64,000 bases of DNA from Clostridium sp. CX1. Lineage in GTDB: Bacteria > Bacillota > Clostridia > Clostridiales > Clostridiaceae. The stretch is from NCBI RefSeq assembly GCF_025398335.1, contig NZ_JAODOO010000016.1:1-64000 (forward strand). Direction: 5' to 3'. The position numbers and the translations under genes were made by a program. The notes under the pieces are model-generated. The model was not told where the DNA came from. It did not search any database and was given only the letters and a program-made list of their open reading frames with translations. Shown here piece after piece: positions 63,487 to 64,000 of this stretch; the stretch's first letter is position 1, and each line of letters starts with the position of its first letter.

Positions 63487-64000
63487 AGATATTAATAATT
63501 TGAGAGAAATTACAGATTCTGTTCTTAAGGATATTAAAGTTACTGATGAACTAAAATCATTAACTTTAAAAAAGTGCAAAGAAAAAAAAGAACATAGTAC
63601 TAAACCAATTTTTATAACTGCTGCATCAGCAGCTATTATAGCATTTTCAATTTTCAACTATAAATTTATATTACATAACCCTAAACTAAATAATAATGTT
63701 AGTAAAGAATTACCTAATAAATCAATTAGTCTTAATAATATTGATAATGATACTTTTCCAAAGGAAAGTAAGACAAATGATCAAGATACTTTAAAAAGTG
63801 ATCTTGCAAAGGATGAAATTCAATCAAAAAACAAAAGTCAACAGAATGACTATGATACCATTGTTAAAAATAACCAAAGGGAAGAAAAACTTATTTCCTC
63901 TAATAATGATAATAACCTAACTGACTCAAGCAAAAATGAAAGCTTAACCAGAGTACCAGAAACAGAGGCTTCTAGAACCTTGCCACAACATAATACAACA
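63479..64000 (+). CDS. Probable membrane anti-sigma factor, cut by window end
   Basis: The frame overlaps the sigma-factor stop by eight bases. About 45 cytoplasmic residues (MNKDINNLREITDSVLKDIK...) precede one membrane helix (TAASAAIIAFSIF, about 43-57) and then a long Asn/Ser/Lys-rich extracellular stretch running off the window. Overlap with a sigma gene and this topology suggest a membrane anti-sigma factor; the C-terminal sensor is not visible. Confidence 0.75.
   Translation, partial: MNKDINNLREITDSVLKDIKVTDELKSLTLKKCKEKKEHSTKPIFITAASAAIIAFSIFNYKFILHNPKLNNNVSKELPNKSISLNNIDNDTFPKESKTNDQDTLKSDLAKDEIQSKNKSQQNDYDTIVKNNQREEKLISSNNDNNLTDSSKNESLTRVPETEASRTLPQHNTT

Noticed and set aside
1-64000. 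CRISPR arrays or intact transposases
   Set aside because: No evenly spaced direct repeats and no complete transposase frames were seen; repeats present are two-copy elements only.

Overview
The window is low-GC, spore-former-type Firmicutes DNA, most like Clostridium (Clostridiaceae). It carries an alpha/beta-type small acid-soluble spore protein, the [FeFe]-hydrogenase maturase HydG, an oxygen-sensitive glycyl-radical enzyme with its activase, the NadABC route, TTG/GTG starts behind strong GGAGG sites, and many AT-rich intrinsic terminators. No rRNA, CRISPR array or intact transposase was seen.

Layout. 1-14.4 kb is an accessory region that ends at a tRNA cluster. It starts with a decayed gene whose 3' part has a DnaA N-terminal-like domain and an SSB-like acidic tip. 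Then come a small winged-helix protein and a restriction-modification-like locus: a beta-class DNA methyltransferase, a nuclease-helicase fusion, and a second methyltransferase with a zinc ribbon. Four unrecognised genes (7.1-9.8 kb) follow. The threonine-degradation pair kbl-tdh sits between two 98-bp hairpin elements with GGGGCTGTCGCA ends. A broken serine recombinase and a second copy of a roughly 120-bp repeat lead to tRNA-Leu(TAG), tRNA-Lys(TTT) and tRNA-Gln(TTG).

15-43 kb is mostly chromosomal metabolism on the minus strand. It contains a P1/S58 peptidase with an OPT transporter, ketopantoate reductase and a PanT-like S component (a possible beta-alanine/pantothenate supply cluster); a SIR2-like protein with a zinc cluster; folA; the YjjI/YjjW glycyl-radical pair; an asymmetric heterodimeric ABC exporter; small spore-type and zinc-ribbon proteins; and pabA-pabB-pabC-folP. 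An arsenite methyltransferase follows whose reading frame continues through an in-frame TGA at a conserved cysteine position, with a hairpin matching the bacterial SECIS consensus, so it is a likely selenoprotein. Next are an AhpD-like protein and an operon in which hydG lies between the ATPase and binding-protein genes of a nitrate/sulfonate/taurine-type ABC transporter.

43-64 kb is mostly plus strand. It has an LCP-family wall protein; nadABC behind a promoter overlapped by a 40-bp palindrome; a rubrerythrin-like protein; a rhomboid protease; a DUF5698/DUF2179-type protein behind a leader with a terminator; and an MFS efflux gene behind a leader of about 530 nt with two terminators and two short upstream ORFs. 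A GAF-histidine kinase, a DUF1259 protein, and a preQ1-I-type riboswitch controlling a radical-SAM gene (candidate queuine lyase QueL) plus queT come next. The window closes with a PocR-GGDEF-EAL protein, ribosomal protein S1, and an ECF-type sigma factor followed by its likely anti-sigma factor, which is cut by the window end.

Functions are assigned by reading motifs in the translations; no database search was possible.
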